From Prorocentrum cordatum (taxonomy: Eukaryota; Sar; Dinophyceae; Prorocentrales; Prorocentraceae), in contig CAUYUJ010016133.1 in the NCBI GenBank assembly GCA_963575745.1, positions 262,482-294,618 of the forward strand: a DNA stretch of 32,137 nucleotides, in the 5' to 3' direction. Position numbers and translations under genes: made by a program. Shown in pieces: positions 7,094 through 16,507 of the stretch. The notes beneath the pieces were generated by a model. The model had not been told where the DNA came from and searched no databases. It was given only the letters and a program-made list of their open reading frames with translations. Position 1 is the first letter of the stretch. Each line of letters opens with the position of its first letter.

Positions 7094-10030
7094 TTAGGAC
7101 ACGATACCTTGATCAGCCTCGGCTGGCAGAATCAAGCCAAATCTAGAGAGGAGCTGACCAGGGGTCCACTTATCCTCCCACAGGCTATCAACAAAATCAC
7201 ATGCCTCAGGCTCCGCCCCCCCTGAAAGTTGGACCCCTTTGTGCGACGCACGGACCAGGGAAACCAGATCCAGAGGGGTAGGCGATCGGTGGCCTGTGAC
7301 CGACCAACCTTTGTACTGCCGAGCCCAACTAGGAAAATCACCTTTGGCAAACCTCGTCCTCTGTCGCCTGAGGTCCTTAGTGGGGGGGTGGCCAGGGCAT
7401 TTATTGGCTAGCGAGGCCACACCTGCCCACGCATAGCCACCGCAGCAAATGCATGACATCACCCACCCACTCCCAGCCGCCCGACTCCCGTCCCCCACGA
7501 AGACCTTTGCTTTGCAAAGGTTGTGCCCCTGGAGGCGGGCCAGCAAGGATAGCTCAGACAACTGCTCAGGGCTGCCAGGGTGCTCGGACCCTGTGTCCGA
7601 GATGATCGGCACACGAAAATCAACTCTAGGCCACCAGGGGGCCGAAAGCTGACGCAGAGCCCTGACCTGGCATCGAATTCGGCCCTTCTTATCACGGCTG
7701 GGGAAATCGCGTTCCGATTTCTCAGCATCGGCGGGCCCAGGGAACCCAGACGCGTCAGCCCAACCTCTATCGGCCATGATGACATCTTGAATAGCTCCCC
7801 ATCGCACGATCTCTTCTTGGACCGAACGACAGGTGTCGATGGCCTGAACAAAAATCTCGGGCATGGGTTGCATGCCTGCTCCTTGCCTGGCAAACCTATC
7901 CGCATGCTTATTGCCGAGCCTCTCAAGATCACTACACACCCCAATGAGAACATCAGCCGTAGTGGCGTGGCCTTTGACCTTCCTGGCCTTAAGACCGTCC
8001 TCAAACACGTGCCAAACAAAACTCCAGAGGTGGGCCCTGGGATTCTGGGACGAGCAACTCTTGGCCCTATCCCACACGCACCCTAGAGTCCCAGAACAGT
8101 CAGTACAAATCTCAAAATCGGAAAACGGGTCCACAAGCTCAGCCGCCATCCTGTAGGCATAGTCCTCACCATCCCTGGCCTGCTGGCTAGGCGCAACCTC
8201 CCTGGGCACGGGTCCGAAGGCAGCACACAGAATCTCCCCTTGGGAGTTCACCTGTACGAGGCTCCACCCCGCACGTCTCCTGAACTCGCAGGTGGGGTGG
8301 ACCGCGGACCCATCAGAGAAAATCAAGCCCTGGAGTTTACCTGAGGCTGGCTTGCTGAACCAACAAATAGAACATGTATCTCTACCTAGGGCCTGCGGGA
8401 TCAGTTCTTTGGGATAGGGTAGCACACCTGCTGCGAACTGTTCCAAGTCCTGATTCATGTCACGAGCATGGCGGGCGGCCTGCATGCACTGCGCCGAGAG
8501 ATGCATGCCTCTGTCCTCCAGGAAAGCCTCGCACCTGAAGCGCCTGTGGTACAGGGTTCCTCGCCCGGCACGGCAAAGCTGGCAGAGGTCCTCATCTGCA
8601 AGCCCGTGATCCTTAAGGCGAGCCTGCGTCCAGGTCCCCAGGGAAAAGGTGTTTCTAGCGCAAGCCTGGTGGTGCTTAGTCCAGGTACCCGAGGTTTTAC
8701 CCGACATCAGACTCCTGGCTCCTTCCCAATACACAGGCCTACACCAGACAGTGCTGCACTTGGGTCGTTTCATGAGGGCCCTTTTGTCAGCCCAGTGTCC
8801 TGCATCACGCTCCGCAAGGATTCTGACTGCCAACGGTGCAAGCTCCAGCAGGTCGATCATTTCTCCGTCACAGAGCCGTAACTTTCTGGCCGAGAGCGGT
8901 CTCCAACCCAGCTCAGCCGTAGTCAGTAGGTACACGTGCGCAGGCGAAGTACAGACATGCCAGGGCCTTCTGGATCTCCAAAGGTCATCAGAAGCCTTCT
9001 CAAACACCTTCTGGATGATGTGGAGCCCAGGGGACCCATCCCACACAGCACGGCACCATTGATATATAACATTACAATGGTAAATAACATACGGATCCAT
9101 GGAGGCCGCAGTCGGAAACGAACGCAATCTGAACGACATAAGAGCTCCAGCTTTATCCTTGCATAGGCTCCTGGAAGCTGACAACCGCATATTATGCATC
9201 TGCCTGGGAGTCAAACCAGCTACAGCCGAGCCCCAGAGCCCACATGCCTGAGGACCTGACCTCTGAATGTTCCCAACCAGAGCCCAAGCGTTCTTAAGCC
9301 TCAAGATCCTAGCGGTTCTCCGTCCTGCTTTAGCCAGTCTTTTCCTGGCCGTCGGGTTGCGCCGAATCCTCTGCGCAACTGCATCACATCCAAGCGACCT
9401 GACATACTGCTGCTGCTTGAAACCGAACTTGGCCCACTTGAGCGCCAAGGACAGGCCTAGCTGCTTTGAGGAAGCGATGTACTTCGTTTTCTTCCCCGAA
9501 AGAATCAACTTCAACTGCTCAAAACCGTCCTTCATCATGATGGCTGCCTTCCCGAGCTGTTCACAGACAAAATCAGCGGTCCCTAGGGCCTGGATCGAAA
9601 CATCATCAATCACATTACGTATCGTCAGGGAAGGGAAGGCAGCTGTGACCGCGACCAGCAGCCTATACAAAACAACCTTGGCAAAAGTGGTGGCCAAACT
9701 GCATCCTGCTAAAATAGTGCCCATCGCCTCGATCAGGTTGGACACTGCGCCCTGGAAATTCAAAGCTCGCGCGCCAGTGTATAAGACTATTGCTGCACGA
9801 GTGAGCCCTAGATGCATGCCCGTGGCCTCCGCTTCGTCAAATAAAATCGCAGGCCCCGCACGCTCATAGAATTTATCTAGGTCTCCGAACCACGTGCCAG
9901 CGTCAAACTTCTGGATGCGAGCAAACTCATTGAGCATAGCACAAGCAGGGCCCCGCGCGCCTCCGGGCAGGCCGTCCCGCGGCGCGCCCTTCGCCTGTCC
10001 AGGCGACTCCTCAGACTCGTCCTCACCCAT
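7094..10030 (-). CDS. LINE-type reverse transcriptase/RNase H polyprotein, 5'-truncated
   Basis: This 978-codon ORF (ATG at 10030, in-frame stop upstream at 10072-10070, TAA at 7096-7094) would copy element RNA into DNA and degrade the RNA of the hybrid. In order: RT palm motif A DLDKFYE (residues 50-56), motif B-like AGCSLAT (108-114), motif C IDD (141-143); a thumb/connector region; a CX2CX8HX4C zinc motif (C483, C486, H495, C500); an RNase H fold with D573, E631, D644, H688 and N707..D711 in the usual acidic positions; and a Cys-rich tail (C860, C863, C878). The RT finger region and any endonuclease are missing, and the first 40 residues read like flanking GC-rich sequence, so the copy is probably cut at its 5' end. 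The domain order is that of LINE-like elements with RNase H; it does not fit an LTR element. The frame is intact for 2.9 kb, suggesting fairly recent insertion. Confidence 0.8.
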   Translation of the reverse strand: MGEDESEESPGQAKGAPRDGLPGGARGPACAMLNEFARIQKFDAGTWFGDLDKFYERAGPAILFDEAEATGMHLGLTRAAIVLYTGARALNFQGAVSNLIEAMGTILAGCSLATTFAKVVLYRLLVAVTAAFPSLTIRNVIDDVSIQALGTADFVCEQLGKAAIMMKDGFEQLKLILSGKKTKYIASSKQLGLSLALKWAKFGFKQQQYVRSLGCDAVAQRIRRNPTARKRLAKAGRRTARILRLKNAWALVGNIQRSGPQACGLWGSAVAGLTPRQMHNMRLSASRSLCKDKAGALMSFRLRSFPTAASMDPYVIYHCNVIYQWCRAVWDGSPGLHIIQKVFEKASDDLWRSRRPWHVCTSPAHVYLLTTAELGWRPLSARKLRLCDGEMIDLLELAPLAVRILAERDAGHWADKRALMKRPKCSTVWCRPVYWEGARSLMSGKTSGTWTKHHQACARNTFSLGTWTQARLKDHGLADEDLCQLCRAGRGTLYHRRFRCEAFLEDRGMHLSAQCMQAARHARDMNQDLEQFAAGVLPYPKELIPQALGRDTCSICWFSKPASGKLQGLIFSDGSAVHPTCEFRRRAGWSLVQVNSQGEILCAAFGPVPREVAPSQQARDGEDYAYRMAAELVDPFSDFEICTDCSGTLGCVWDRAKSCSSQNPRAHLWSFVWHVFEDGLKARKVKGHATTADVLIGVCSDLERLGNKHADRFARQGAGMQPMPEIFVQAIDTCRSVQEEIVRWGAIQDVIMADRGWADASGFPGPADAEKSERDFPSRDKKGRIRCQVRALRQLSAPWWPRVDFRVPIISDTGSEHPGSPEQLSELSLLARLQGHNLCKAKVFVGDGSRAAGSGWVMSCICCGGYAWAGVASLANKCPGHPPTKDLRRQRTRFAKGDFPSWARQYKGWSVTGHRSPTPLDLVSLVRASHKGVQLSGGAEPEACDFVDSLWEDKWTPGQLLSRFGLILPAEADQGIVS

Positions 10031-10560
10031 CAGGTACAGCTGCGGGCAATCGGAGCTCCTGGAGGAGCCTCATGGGCGGCCGCGCGGCCAGCGTGCCGCG
10101 GCTCGCCGTGCGTCCTCCTCTTGCCGCCTGCCCCGGCACCTGCCCTGGCCACGTTCGGCGCTGCCTCGGCCGGCTGCTGTGCTGGCACTGCCCTGGCCTC
10201 CTCAGGCGCTGCCGTGGCGGTGCCTCTCCTGGCCTGGCCCCTGCCTTGGTCTCCTCGTGCGCTGCCGTGGCTGGCCCCCGGCCTGCCACGCCACGGCTCG
10301 CCGAGCGTCCTCCTCCTGCCGGCTGCCCCGGCGCCGCCCTGGTCCCCATCGGGCGCTGCCGCAGCTGGCGTCGTCTGGCCTGGCACCTGCCCTGGCCTCC
10401 TCGGGTGCTGCCTCGGCGGGCTGCTGTGCTGGCCCTGCCCTGGTGTGGATGCGCCTTTCCATATGTTGCCTCGCCAGCCGTGCCTCCTCTACCTTCAGGT
10501 CCTGGTTCTCGTCTCCCTCGTGTTGCGTAGCGTGCGGTCAGGGCTCTCCGTCTAGCTAAT
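10031..10560. repeat. GC-rich ~195-bp tandem duplication upstream of the RT ORF
   Basis: GCTCGCCGTGCGTCCTCCTC at 10101 recurs as GCTCGCCGAGCGTCCTCCTC at 10296, a 195-base period. Shorter CCTGGCCTCCTCGGG and GCTGCCGTGGC units repeat within. Minus-strand frames are Ala/Gly/Pro/Arg-rich. None continues the RT ORF, which is closed upstream by a stop at 10072. It may be an untranslated leader or unrelated flanking DNA. Confidence 0.5.
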
Positions 10561-10571
10561 TAGGCTTCCCG

Positions 10572-10597
10572 CACGTCCTTCATGAGATCTGGACGTG
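10572..10597. repeat. 7-bp-arm hairpin
   Basis: CACGTCC (10572-10578) pairs with GGACGTG (10591-10597) around a 12-base loop. Confidence 0.3.
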
Positions 10598-10983
10598 AGG
10601 TTCCTGGCTGGTGCCTCGGGTACGTGGCCTTCGCCGTCTTCTGGAGCAGGTTCATCTCATCTGCTGGCCCCCCTCGTCATACGTTGCCTCCGTGCCCCTC
10701 TCCCGCTTCAGGCGGCTCCTTGTCGCCGTCGTCGGTCTCGATGCCGGAGCTTCTGTGTGTGAGGCTCTCGGGCGTCCAGATGCACGCTTCCTCAGCAGTG
10801 GCTGGGAGGAGCCTCCTCGTACCTCTGGCTTGGCTGCTGATGTCCCGATGATCTCTCTTTTTTTGTATTTTTGTTTCTCTCTCTCTCTCTCTCTCTCCCT
10901 CCCTCTTTACACCGCTGGAGGGCCTGCATGTGCGCTGTCGCTTCCTGCCGCCATATGCCGTACGGCAGTTTCTGCACTGGTGG
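10598..10983. other. Intervening sequence with (TC)n run
   Basis: No protein family is recognised. A (TC)n dinucleotide run lies at about 10877-10900, grading into CCCTCCCTC. Confidence 0.35.
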
Positions 10984-10984
10984 C

Positions 10985-11166
10985 GGGAGGAGGAGGAGGA
11001 GGAGGAGGAGGAGGAGGAGGAGGTGGCGGCGACGCTCGCGAAGGAGGCCCAGGGCGCTGGCACGCCGGCACGAGGGGCCGCGGCGCCTGCTCCCCGCGAC
11101 ATCCGGCGGCGCTGGCGGGCGGGCTGCGCGCGCAGGCCGTGCTCTGCTGCTCGTTCCTCTCGCGGC
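10985..11166. repeat. GGA run plus 145-bp block, right copy of direct repeat flanking the RT ORF
   Basis: The 145 bases 11022-11166 are identical to 6057-6201. The preceding GGA run is one triplet longer than in the left copy. Perfect identity in otherwise diverged DNA implies recent duplication or gene conversion. Confidence 0.8.
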
Positions 11167-11296
11167 GGGCGCTGACGGCACGCTCCGACCATCGTTTTGT
11201 AAGTGCCCCTCCCTTCCTCACAAGCATTTGCGAAGTGCCCTGGCGTGCCTATCGGCCTACCAGGCAATGTTCTGAGAGCCTCTTGTAACTTCCACG

Positions 11297-11382
11297 AAGT
11301 GTTCTTAGAACACTTCTGGCTGGGGGTGTACTGTTTTCACACACGCACACACACACACACTGGGCTTATGTTCTAAGAACAC
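11297..11382. repeat. Two related palindromes around a (CA)n run
   Basis: AAGTGTTCT-T-AGAACACTT (11297-11315) is a perfect palindrome with a one-base centre. GTTCTAAGAAC (11370-11380) is a second, related palindrome. Between them is (CA)n at about 11338-11360. No adjacent gene is recognised, so a regulatory role is unsupported. Confidence 0.4.
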
Positions 11383-11820
11383 TGCTTTTGTTCTTGGAAA
11401 ATTTTGGGGTTCTAAGGACATGTCGCGGTAGGCCTGTAGGAATGCCGGGACGGTCGGTCCCTGCTCAATCCTCGTGTGCATCGCCGCCTCGCCACCCGTC
11501 TTCACCGCTGGTCTGGGGCCCCCCTGGCCAATGCGGAGGCGATCGGCTGGTCGGCCGTCGTCTCGGCGATGCATCGCGCCCCGCCCCCGTACTGGCGCAG
11601 TGCCTGCATGAAGACACGGGGAGGGGGAGGGACCGCAGAGTCCAGGTTGCGCAGCCCATACAGGGACTGCATCTGGGGATGTCCAGGGGCCACGGATAGT
11701 TCAAAGCATCGGTATTGCCACTGCTCCCCGATGTATGGCGCGTCGTTCGTCGGCGGCTGGGATCTGAGTTCACGGCCCCCCCTTTTACGGAACCCCATCC
11801 CGGCTCTTGGATTTCTCTAC
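11383..11820. other. No gene recognised
   Basis: Mixed-composition sequence with short unsupported open frames. A single GATGCATCGCGCC motif at about 11569 resembles the foldback family B ends. Nothing else is identified. Confidence 0.25.
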
Positions 11821-11847
11821 CCGTCCCCTGAGACCTTCAAGTATATT
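11821..11847. repeat. 27-bp direct repeat flanking element D copy 1 (left)
   Basis: The sequence from CCGTCC to CTTCAAGTATATT occurs here and again at 12014-12040 with 25 of 27 bases matching. The repeats bracket element D copy 1. Confidence 0.65.
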
Positions 11848-12010
11848 CAGGAGAGGAAAAAACACACAGACACAATTAATCCTCGATTCTCAGAAAATAT
11901 GGGAAAATATGGGAAGTGGGGGGGAAGACAGAAACCCAGAAAATATGGGAAAATATGTGGAATATGTTTATTTGTGTGTATTTATGTGTGTGTGTCCTGG
12001 GCCCCCTTCA
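11848..12010. mobile_element. ~165-bp dispersed short element, copy 1 (family D)
   Basis: Three copies occur in the window (also 24477-24678 and 31146-31313). All start CAGGAGGGG or CAGGAGAGG followed by AAAAAACACACAGACACAAT, contain GAAAATATGGGAA-type repeats, and end TTTGTGTGTATTTAT...GGGCCCCTT. The two ends share an imperfect inverted ACAGACACA-ATTAAT block. There is no coding capacity. This copy lacks an obvious 5-bp duplication but is bracketed by the 27-bp direct repeats. Confidence 0.65.
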
Positions 12011-12013
12011 TTC

Positions 12014-12040
12014 CCGTCCTTTGAGACCTTCAAGTATATT
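12014..12040. repeat. 27-bp direct repeat flanking element D copy 1 (right)
   Basis: Matches 11821-11847 at 25 of 27 bases and begins 3 bases after the element end. Confidence 0.65.
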
Positions 12041-12551
12041 GGAACGTATGCTCATGTGCATAGGTTGGCCCGCCAGGAGAGCAAGGCCCGCCCGACGCCT
12101 TACTCTCCGCAGGCCGCCCAGAAGCTCGGCGCGCGCTGCCCCGCAGGCCGTCGAACTACCCCCCGGCAGGACTGGCCGCAGGCAGCTTCGGCGGCAATGG
12201 ATGCGGAAAAGACATCGCCCCCCCAGACGCTTCAACCTCCTCCTTCCTCTTGCTCCTCTCCCCCCTCCCCCTCTCACTCCTCTTCCCCCCGTCCATCCTC
12301 TCGCTCCTCATATCCTCCTCCTCATCCTCCTCCTCACCACCACCACCACCAGTACCTGGCACCATCCTCTCTTCCCCTCCCGCTGCACCCCCCTCTCCTT
12401 TCCCGCCCCCTTTCACAGTAACACAAGATGAATACTACTCTCCTCTCTCCCCCGGGTGGCGTCCAGGAAATACTCGCCCCCCTTCCGCGCACTGGTTTTT
12501 ACACAGGATTCCCGGGAGTTGGGTTTTCACTAGGGTTTGTTTCAACATGCT
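12041..12551. other. No gene recognised; pyrimidine-rich stretch
   Basis: GC-rich DNA followed by a C/T-rich segment (about 12232-12415) with a short CAC run near 12340. The Pro/Ser/Leu-rich open frames reflect composition only. Confidence 0.3.
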
Positions 12552-12704
12552 GCTCTCGCTGAAGCGCTGGCCTCATGTTCGGGCTACTGGTCGTTCCCAA
12601 TCGTGCGCCCGCTGCAGCGCTCGTCTCATTTCCGCGCTGCCGCTCGTTCCGAATCGTGCTCCCGCTGCAGCGCTGGCGTCAGTATTTCCAGCGCCATGCC
12701 ACGG
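12552..12704. repeat. 53-bp tandem repeat, three units
   Basis: Units start at 12552, 12605 and 12658 with GC-C-CGCTGCAGCGCT-type sequence; the first two end in GTTCC-AATCGT. The third decays after about 45 bases. Confidence 0.7.
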
Positions 12705-13078
12705 CATGGGCTTCGGTCCTTCCAAATAGACCCCAGCATCTAGAAAATGACCTCTCCGAAAAAAAACATCGCAAGTGATTGCGCATTCGGTGTCGATTCG
12801 CTGATTTTTTTGGACCGCAGAAGCCCCCCCACACTTTGGGGCGTCGCCACGTCATGCTATGTCATGATACGCGCTGATTTTCAACACCCTGGTATGCCAT
12901 GTGATATTGTTGCGACATCCGTTTGTGCGAACAGGGAGGAGATACACGCCATGGTAAGGGATGGGAGGAAGCGGTGGGACGTCAGATATGACGCGAGCGC
13001 ACCTAGCTTGCCGCTCCCCCCTCCCTCCTCCCCCCTTTGTCGCGAAATGGGGTCATAACCGTAAGCGGCGGGTTATCA
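12705..13078. other. No gene recognised
   Basis: A 103-codon plus-strand frame (12747-13058) starts with ATG and is less repetitive than most, but shows no motif I recognise and ends in a Pro/Ser-rich composition run. ACCGTAAGCG at about 13058 repeats the start of the next element. Confidence 0.25.
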
Positions 13079-13959
13079 ACCGTAAGCGTGGTACCAGACT
13101 AAAGTACCAGACTAGCAGTACCAGGCTACAGTAATTACCAGACTAAAGTACCAGACTACAGTACCAGACTAAAGTACCAGATTTGCGGTGCCAGATCAGC
13201 GGTACCAGACTAGCGGTACCAGACTAAAGTGCCAGATTAGCGGTACCAGAGTACCAGACTAGCGGTACCAGAGTAGCGGCACTAGGTTAACCAGACTAAA
13301 GTACCAGACGAATGCACCAGATTCATAAGTACCATATTGAAGTACCAGACTAAAATACCAGATTACAGTACCAGACTAGCGGTACCATATTAGCGGTGCC
13401 AGATTGGTGGCACTAGACTAAAGTACCAGTTTAAATACCAAACTACAGTACCAGACTAAAGTACCAGACTTGCGGTGCCAGACTGTCGATACCAGACTAA
13501 AGTACCATCTGAAAGTACCAGACTAAAATACCAGACTACCGTACCAGACCAACCAGACTAAAGTACCAGACTAATGCAGCAGACTAATCAGATTACAGTA
13601 CCAGGCTAAAGTACCAGACTAGAGTACCAGACTGATGTACCAGACCAAGGTACCAGACCAGCGGTACCAGACTAATCATATTAAAGTATCAAACACACGT
13701 ACCAGACTACAGTACCAGACTAATGTACCAGACTAACCAGACTAAAGTACCAGACTTGCGGTGCCAGACTAGCGGTACCAGACTAAAGTACCAGGCTATG
13801 GTACCAGACTACAGTACCAGACGAATCAGACTCAAGTACCAGACTTATCAGACCAACGTACCAGACTAGGTACTTTAGTATGGTACATTAGTCTGGTACT
13901 CTAGTCTGATGAGTCTGGTACGGTAGTCTGGTACTTCAGTCTGGTACCGAGCTTACGGT
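13079..13959. repeat. GTACCAGACTA minisatellite bounded by inverted terminal repeats
   Basis: Several dozen 13-14-base units of the type GTACCAGACTAAA fill this segment, with variants (TAGCG, TACA, TTGCG ends) and shorter CCAGACTAA units. From about 13868 the last six or so units are in the opposite orientation (AGTCTGGTAC). The outer ends are inverted repeats of each other: CCGTAAGC at 13080-13087 and GCTTACGG at 13951-13958, each followed inward by GGTACCAGACT after 2 bases. No target-site duplication is evident. It could be a satellite captured between inverted ends, or a foldback element made of its own repeat. Confidence 0.75.
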
Positions 13960-14005
13960 ACTACTCTCCGTTGTCGCCGCCGCCGCCGCCGTCGTCGACT
14001 TTCCT

Positions 14006-14118
14006 CTCCTCCTCCTCCTCCTCCTCCTCCTCCTCCTCCTCCTTCTCCTCCTCCTCCTCCTCCTCCTCCTCTTCCTTCTCCTCCTCCTCCTCCGCCTCCT
14101 CCTCCTCCTCCTCCTCCT
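14006..14118. repeat. (CTC)n tract upstream of second RT ORF
   Basis: A CTC/CCT run, pyrimidine-only on the plus strand with one G, that is in frame (poly-Pro) with the RT-type ORF that follows and appears to replace its RT active-site region. Confidence 0.9.
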
Positions 14119-14136
14119 GGCACGTCAGAGCATATT

Positions 14137-16356
14137 TTGAAGAACTTGCCGCCGAGCGCGGAGCGCCTCATCAGTGTGTTTGAGGAAGGGGTCGGGGCCA
14201 TAGTCAATCGGGAGGAAGGGAAGCGATCGCTGATCTGTTCCTCGCGCAAGTTGGCCCTGCAGCTCGGTCGGAGACTCGGCGGGCTGGCTGGACCGGTGGT
14301 CGCGGCCTCTGCTAATCTGGGAGTGGACGACGCGGTCGGCCGCCCTAGGCGCCTCAAGGGGCGCTCTAGCAAGCAAAAAGTCAGGGAGATTAAGGCGCGG
14401 GCGTTCACGAAGAGGCTGGCGCGGATCCGTCCCACCGTCGGAGTTAGGGTCTCGAAAGCCGTGTGGGCCTCGGGGGCTCTCAGCTCCACCCTGTATGGCT
14501 CCGAGGTCTACGGGGTGTCAGATCACGAACTCTGGCAGATTAGGAAGCTCGCTGGCTCTGTGCTGCAGCCTTCGGCCAAGGGCCGAAGCCTCACTACCTT
14601 GTTGTTGGCTCATCAAGACCCGACGTGGTACTCTGCCGTGTCGCCTATTGTGAGGTGGTCGAAAGAGTTGTGGACCTCCCATCTGGGCCTCTACCGTCAC
14701 GCTCTGACGCTCCCCGAAATGAATGAGGCGTGGACCTCTGTTTTTTCTCGTGAAAGCCCACTGTGGAGGAGTGTTGGGGGCCCTGTCAGTGCCCTTAGGA
14801 AGTCTCTGGAGAGGATCTCGTGGAGCATGCCCAGCTTCGCCACTTTGGTCACGGACACTGGGCTTAAGGTTGTTCTCACTGAGTTCTCCCCTAGGCTGGT
14901 TAAAAACCTTCTCAGGGCCGCGGTCCGTAGGACTCTCGAGTGGGACTTGGGAGCTAGGTTCAACTTGGATGGTCGGGCTTGTGTCGACGGAGCGTTTGCG
15001 TATCTGAACTCCGCCAGATACTCGCCTTTCGAGAAAGGCTGCATGCGTGCGCTCACCTGCCAGGCCATTTATACTCGAGACCGTGCCGCCAGCTTAGGTT
15101 ATATATTGCCGTCTACGAGCTGCCCACTGTGCGGTGGCGCAGTTGACACGCTAAGGCATCGGTTGTGGCTGTGCCCGAGTGTGTCCGACATTCGGGACGA
15201 GTGCGTCACGGACAAAGTGCAGAAATGGGCTTCGGAGTCGGATGATCTCTTGGCGTGCTACGGGATCTTTCCGCACCCTGGGGATACCTCTCCAGGCGCC
15301 AAGTGTTCTGGAGGAGTCGAGGTTCAATGGCTGGAAGGGGGGCCCGCGGACCTGGAGTCATACGCCTTCGAGGGCGACATATTCGTCGACGGGTCGTGTT
15401 CTCGAAGTGTTGTACGCGAATTAAACCGAGCTGCCTGGGCCTTCACCCTGGTTTGTAGGAATACTTTGAAGCAGATTGTTCGTGTCCTTGGGCCTGTGTG
15501 GGCCCCGTGCCCGCAAACGCCCCAGGCGGCTGAATTCTTTGCTTTTTCTATTTCGGTGCAGTGGACCACAGGTCCTAGTACGATCTATTCGGACTGTCTC
15601 AATGTTGTGGAATTTTCGGACCTCCCGTGGGCTGAACAGTGTTCTGCCAAAAGGATGTTTTCAGGAATCGCCCAATTCGTGCGTGAGCACTGGCCGAAGA
15701 TCACGGTTGCCAAGGTCAAGGCTCACCTCGACATCGAGTCCGCTGATGATCCCTGGGACAGGTACCTCCGCCAGGGAAACGCCTGGGCCGATGAGGCCGC
15801 CAAGGCCGCGCTTGCCTTGCATCCTATGCCTTCTCCGTCGGAGTCCGAGGGTCTTGATCGGAGTATCGCGGTTGCTAAGGCGGTGGCCCGACTTGCTGCC
15901 AAAGTTTTGCCTTCTTGGCCTAAGCTGGAGTTGGGTCCCAACGCGGACCGTGTGCCTGCTGTTAAGGGCCCCTCGGCCAAGAAGGAATCCAAGCCCCACG
16001 TTTGGGGGTGGGCTGGCAAGTTTTGGCAGTGTTCTGAATGTCTCCGAGGGAAGCGGGGCTCTCCCCTCGCCAGGCCAGAGCGTGGCTCTTGCACTCTTGC
16101 CTTGAGGGTTCAGCCCGCTGTGCTCAGATCTCTGGGCCACCGCTGCGCCGTCATAGACTGCTCGGATGGTTCTTTCTTGTGCGTCTGCCAGAAGTGCAAC
16201 TACATGACTTCGGGTGGCCGCTTGGCCAACCTGGCCAAGGCCTGCAAGCCCGAGGATATAAAGGCGCATAACAATCCGTGGGTCAAGTTGCAACGCGGGC
16301 TCCACCCGAAGCGGCCTGGGGTCACTGTTGATCTTGACACGGTCTGTCTTTTCTAG
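14137..16356 (+). pseudogene. RT C-terminal/RNase H polyprotein remnant, truncated after the RT active site
   Basis: Homology-like sequence runs for about 740 codons to TAG at 16354-16356. The frame is open back to 13927 through the CTC tract, but there is no ATG until residue 195 (numbering from the TTG at 14137), so it is probably a broken copy. The first residues (PSAERLISVF..., SLICSSRKLA) align with the region just after the RT IDD motif in the minus-strand ORF at 7094-10030; the catalytic palm is missing. Then come a CX2CX8HX4C motif (C329, C332, H341, C346), RNase H with D418, E466, D486, H530 and N548..D552, a CXXC (C632, C635) and a Cys-rich tail (C682, C684, C687, C703). It could also be a 3' exon of a longer gene. 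Two tandem hairpins follow the stop. Confidence 0.75.
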
Positions 16357-16382
16357 GACCTAGTCCCACATTTGGGGTGTGG

Positions 16383-16423
16383 CCTCCAGTCGTCCTGGCG
16401 CTGGCTGCACCAGGGGCTGGAGG
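16383..16423 (+). other. 3' hairpin 1 after RT-type ORF
   Basis: CCTCCAG (16383-16389) pairs with CTGGAGG (16417-16423), enclosing a second stem CCTGG (16394-16398) with CCAGG (16410-16414). It lies 27 bases after the stop codon. A related unit follows 114 bases later. Confidence 0.5.
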
Positions 16424-16507
16424 TCCCGCCGTCCTTTTGTGGGAGGTCGTTTTTTGTTTTTTGTCTCGCGTGTGTTTCGGTTTTCATCTGGGGCGTGGTC
16501 GTGTCGT

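Noticed and set aside
7580-9869. Plus-strand frames of 137-200 codons opposite the RT ORF
   Set aside because: They are antisense shadows of the minus-strand RT/RNase H ORF, whose motifs and catalytic residues define the coding strand.
6023-11166. LTRs of an LTR retrotransposon
   Set aside because: The enclosed ORF has LINE-type order (RT, CX2CX8HX4C, RNase H) with no protease, integrase or gag. No primer-binding site is visible, and the blocks include GGA microsatellite.
13079-13959. CRISPR array
   Set aside because: Units are 13-14 bases with no unique spacers, include inverted units and lie in a eukaryote-like context without cas genes.
14137-14139. TTG at 14137 as a true start codon
   Set aside because: A TTG start is not expected in a eukaryotic nuclear gene. 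The frame is open further upstream, so this is an arbitrary boundary in a truncated frame.
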